From Flavobacteriales bacterium (GTDB lineage Bacteria; Bacteroidota; Bacteroidia; Flavobacteriales_E; Vicingaceae), in the NCBI GenBank assembly GCA_029262915.1, contig JAJCYN010000461.1, forward strand, positions 1-6,365: a DNA stretch of 6,365 nt, written 5' to 3'. Shown piece after piece: positions 5,811 to 6,365 of the stretch; within the stretch, counting starts at the first letter, position 1, and each line of letters begins with the position of its first letter. The notes beneath the pieces were generated by a model. It saw only the letters and a list, made by a program, of their open reading frames with translations, was not told the DNA's origin and made no database searches. A program made the position numbers and the translations under genes.

Positions 5811-6365
5811 ATGAAAAAGATATTGGTTCCTACAGATTTTTCTGAAACAGCAAATAAAGCTAGAGATTATGCTATACAGCTAGCACAGTTGGTAGATGCT
5901 GAAATCATATTGTTAAACACATTTCATATACCTTATTCGGGAGCAAGTGCAGGAACTTTGGTCAATTTAGATAAAATTGCTCTCGAGGAATCGGAGAAAG
6001 CAATGGAATTACAATTAGAGTATGTTAATTCAAATTATTCTAATGTAAAATTTAAAACTATATGTAGAACAGGTTTATTGGTTGATTTTATCAAAAATTT
6101 TAGTGGTAAAAATGAGATAGATTTAATAGTTATGGGAACTACGGGAGCTTCGGATGCCATAGAAAATATTTTGGGAAGTAATACATCGGCATTAATAGGT
6201 TCAATAAAAACTCCAATAATTGCAGTTCCTAGCAAAGCGGTAATTAATTTTCCGAAACGCATTGTTGTTGCCAATGATTTAATGGAGTCTGGTGAAGAAA
6301 AATTATTTGATGTATTAAAAGAAATTGCAATAGATACTTACTCTAGTCTTGATTTTCTTTTTATT
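5811..6365 (+). CDS. Tandem-domain universal stress protein UspA family (3' part missing)
   Basis: This is an open frame of 185 codons with no stop, cut by the right edge. The first Usp domain (1-140) opens with the family signature KKILVPTDFSETA (2-14). It ends with the ATP-binding motif G109-x2-G112-x9-G122-S123 followed by TPIIAVP (134-140), so this domain should bind ATP. A second Usp domain begins at about residue 149 (KRIVVANDL), as in the two-domain forms of about 270-280 residues common in Bacteroidota. Such proteins are cytosolic and accumulate in starvation, respiratory or redox stress. The gene diverges from the molybdenum/cytochrome cluster and has an FNR-type site in front of it, so it may respond to the same signal. 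The ATG at 5811 puts the usual start of the fold at the N-terminus; no clear Shine-Dalgarno sequence is present. Confidence 0.92.
   Translation, partial: MKKILVPTDFSETANKARDYAIQLAQLVDAEIILLNTFHIPYSGASAGTLVNLDKIALEESEKAMELQLEYVNSNYSNVKFKTICRTGLLVDFIKNFSGKNEIDLIVMGTTGASDAIENILGSNTSALIGSIKTPIIAVPSKAVINFPKRIVVANDLMESGEEKLFDVLKEIAIDTYSSLDFLFI

Noticed and set aside
6035..6274. Minus-strand open frame of 79 codons
   Set aside because: It is antisense to the universal stress protein gene, including its ATP-binding motif.

Overview
The window looks like Bacteroidota DNA, most likely a flavobacterium. It is AT-rich, intergenic runs are A/T-rich, no gene has a clear Shine-Dalgarno site, promoter-like TATTTG boxes are present, and the universal stress protein has the tandem two-domain layout common in that phylum. 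This assignment is inference from style, not from a database match.

Layout. Six genes on the minus strand read right to left from a divergent promoter region at about 5592-5810: a MobA/MocA-like nucleotidyltransferase (4977-5591), an XdhC-family maturation factor (4235-4990), an FabG-like short-chain dehydrogenase (3508-4242), a NorC-like membrane-anchored cytochrome c (3051-3488) and a NorB-like haem-copper oxidoreductase subunit (1717-3051). After a 327-base gap comes a fused [2Fe-2S]/molybdopterin hydroxylase of the xanthine dehydrogenase superfamily (1-1389, running off the left edge). The first five genes overlap by 14, 8 and 1 bases or sit 19 bases apart, so they are very probably one transcript. 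The gap holds a roughly 116-base imperfect palindromic repeat and an AT-rich inverted repeat. On the plus strand a universal stress protein gene starts at 5811 and runs off the right edge.

How it may work together. The MobA/MocA-like protein and XdhC are typical maturation partners of xanthine-dehydrogenase-family enzymes (cytidylylation of the molybdenum cofactor; binding, sulfuration and insertion of the cofactor). They therefore point to the fused hydroxylase as their client. That hydroxylase has two [2Fe-2S] domains and a molybdenum domain but no FAD domain between them, so its electrons must go to something other than FAD/NAD+. A NorC/NorB-like respiratory pair lies in the same cluster, which raises the possibility that a molybdenum hydroxylase feeds a membrane terminal oxidoreductase or is co-expressed with it under low oxygen or NO. 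The NorB-like subunit is unusual: the histidine that should bind the low-spin haem is replaced by methionine in an HSM motif.

Regulation. Two FNR/CRP-type palindromes lie in the divergent promoter region, one facing each transcript. Each is about 31 bases from a TATTTG box, the spacing expected of an activator near -41.5. This suggests co-induction of the cluster and the stress protein by an oxygen- or NO-sensing FNR-family regulator.
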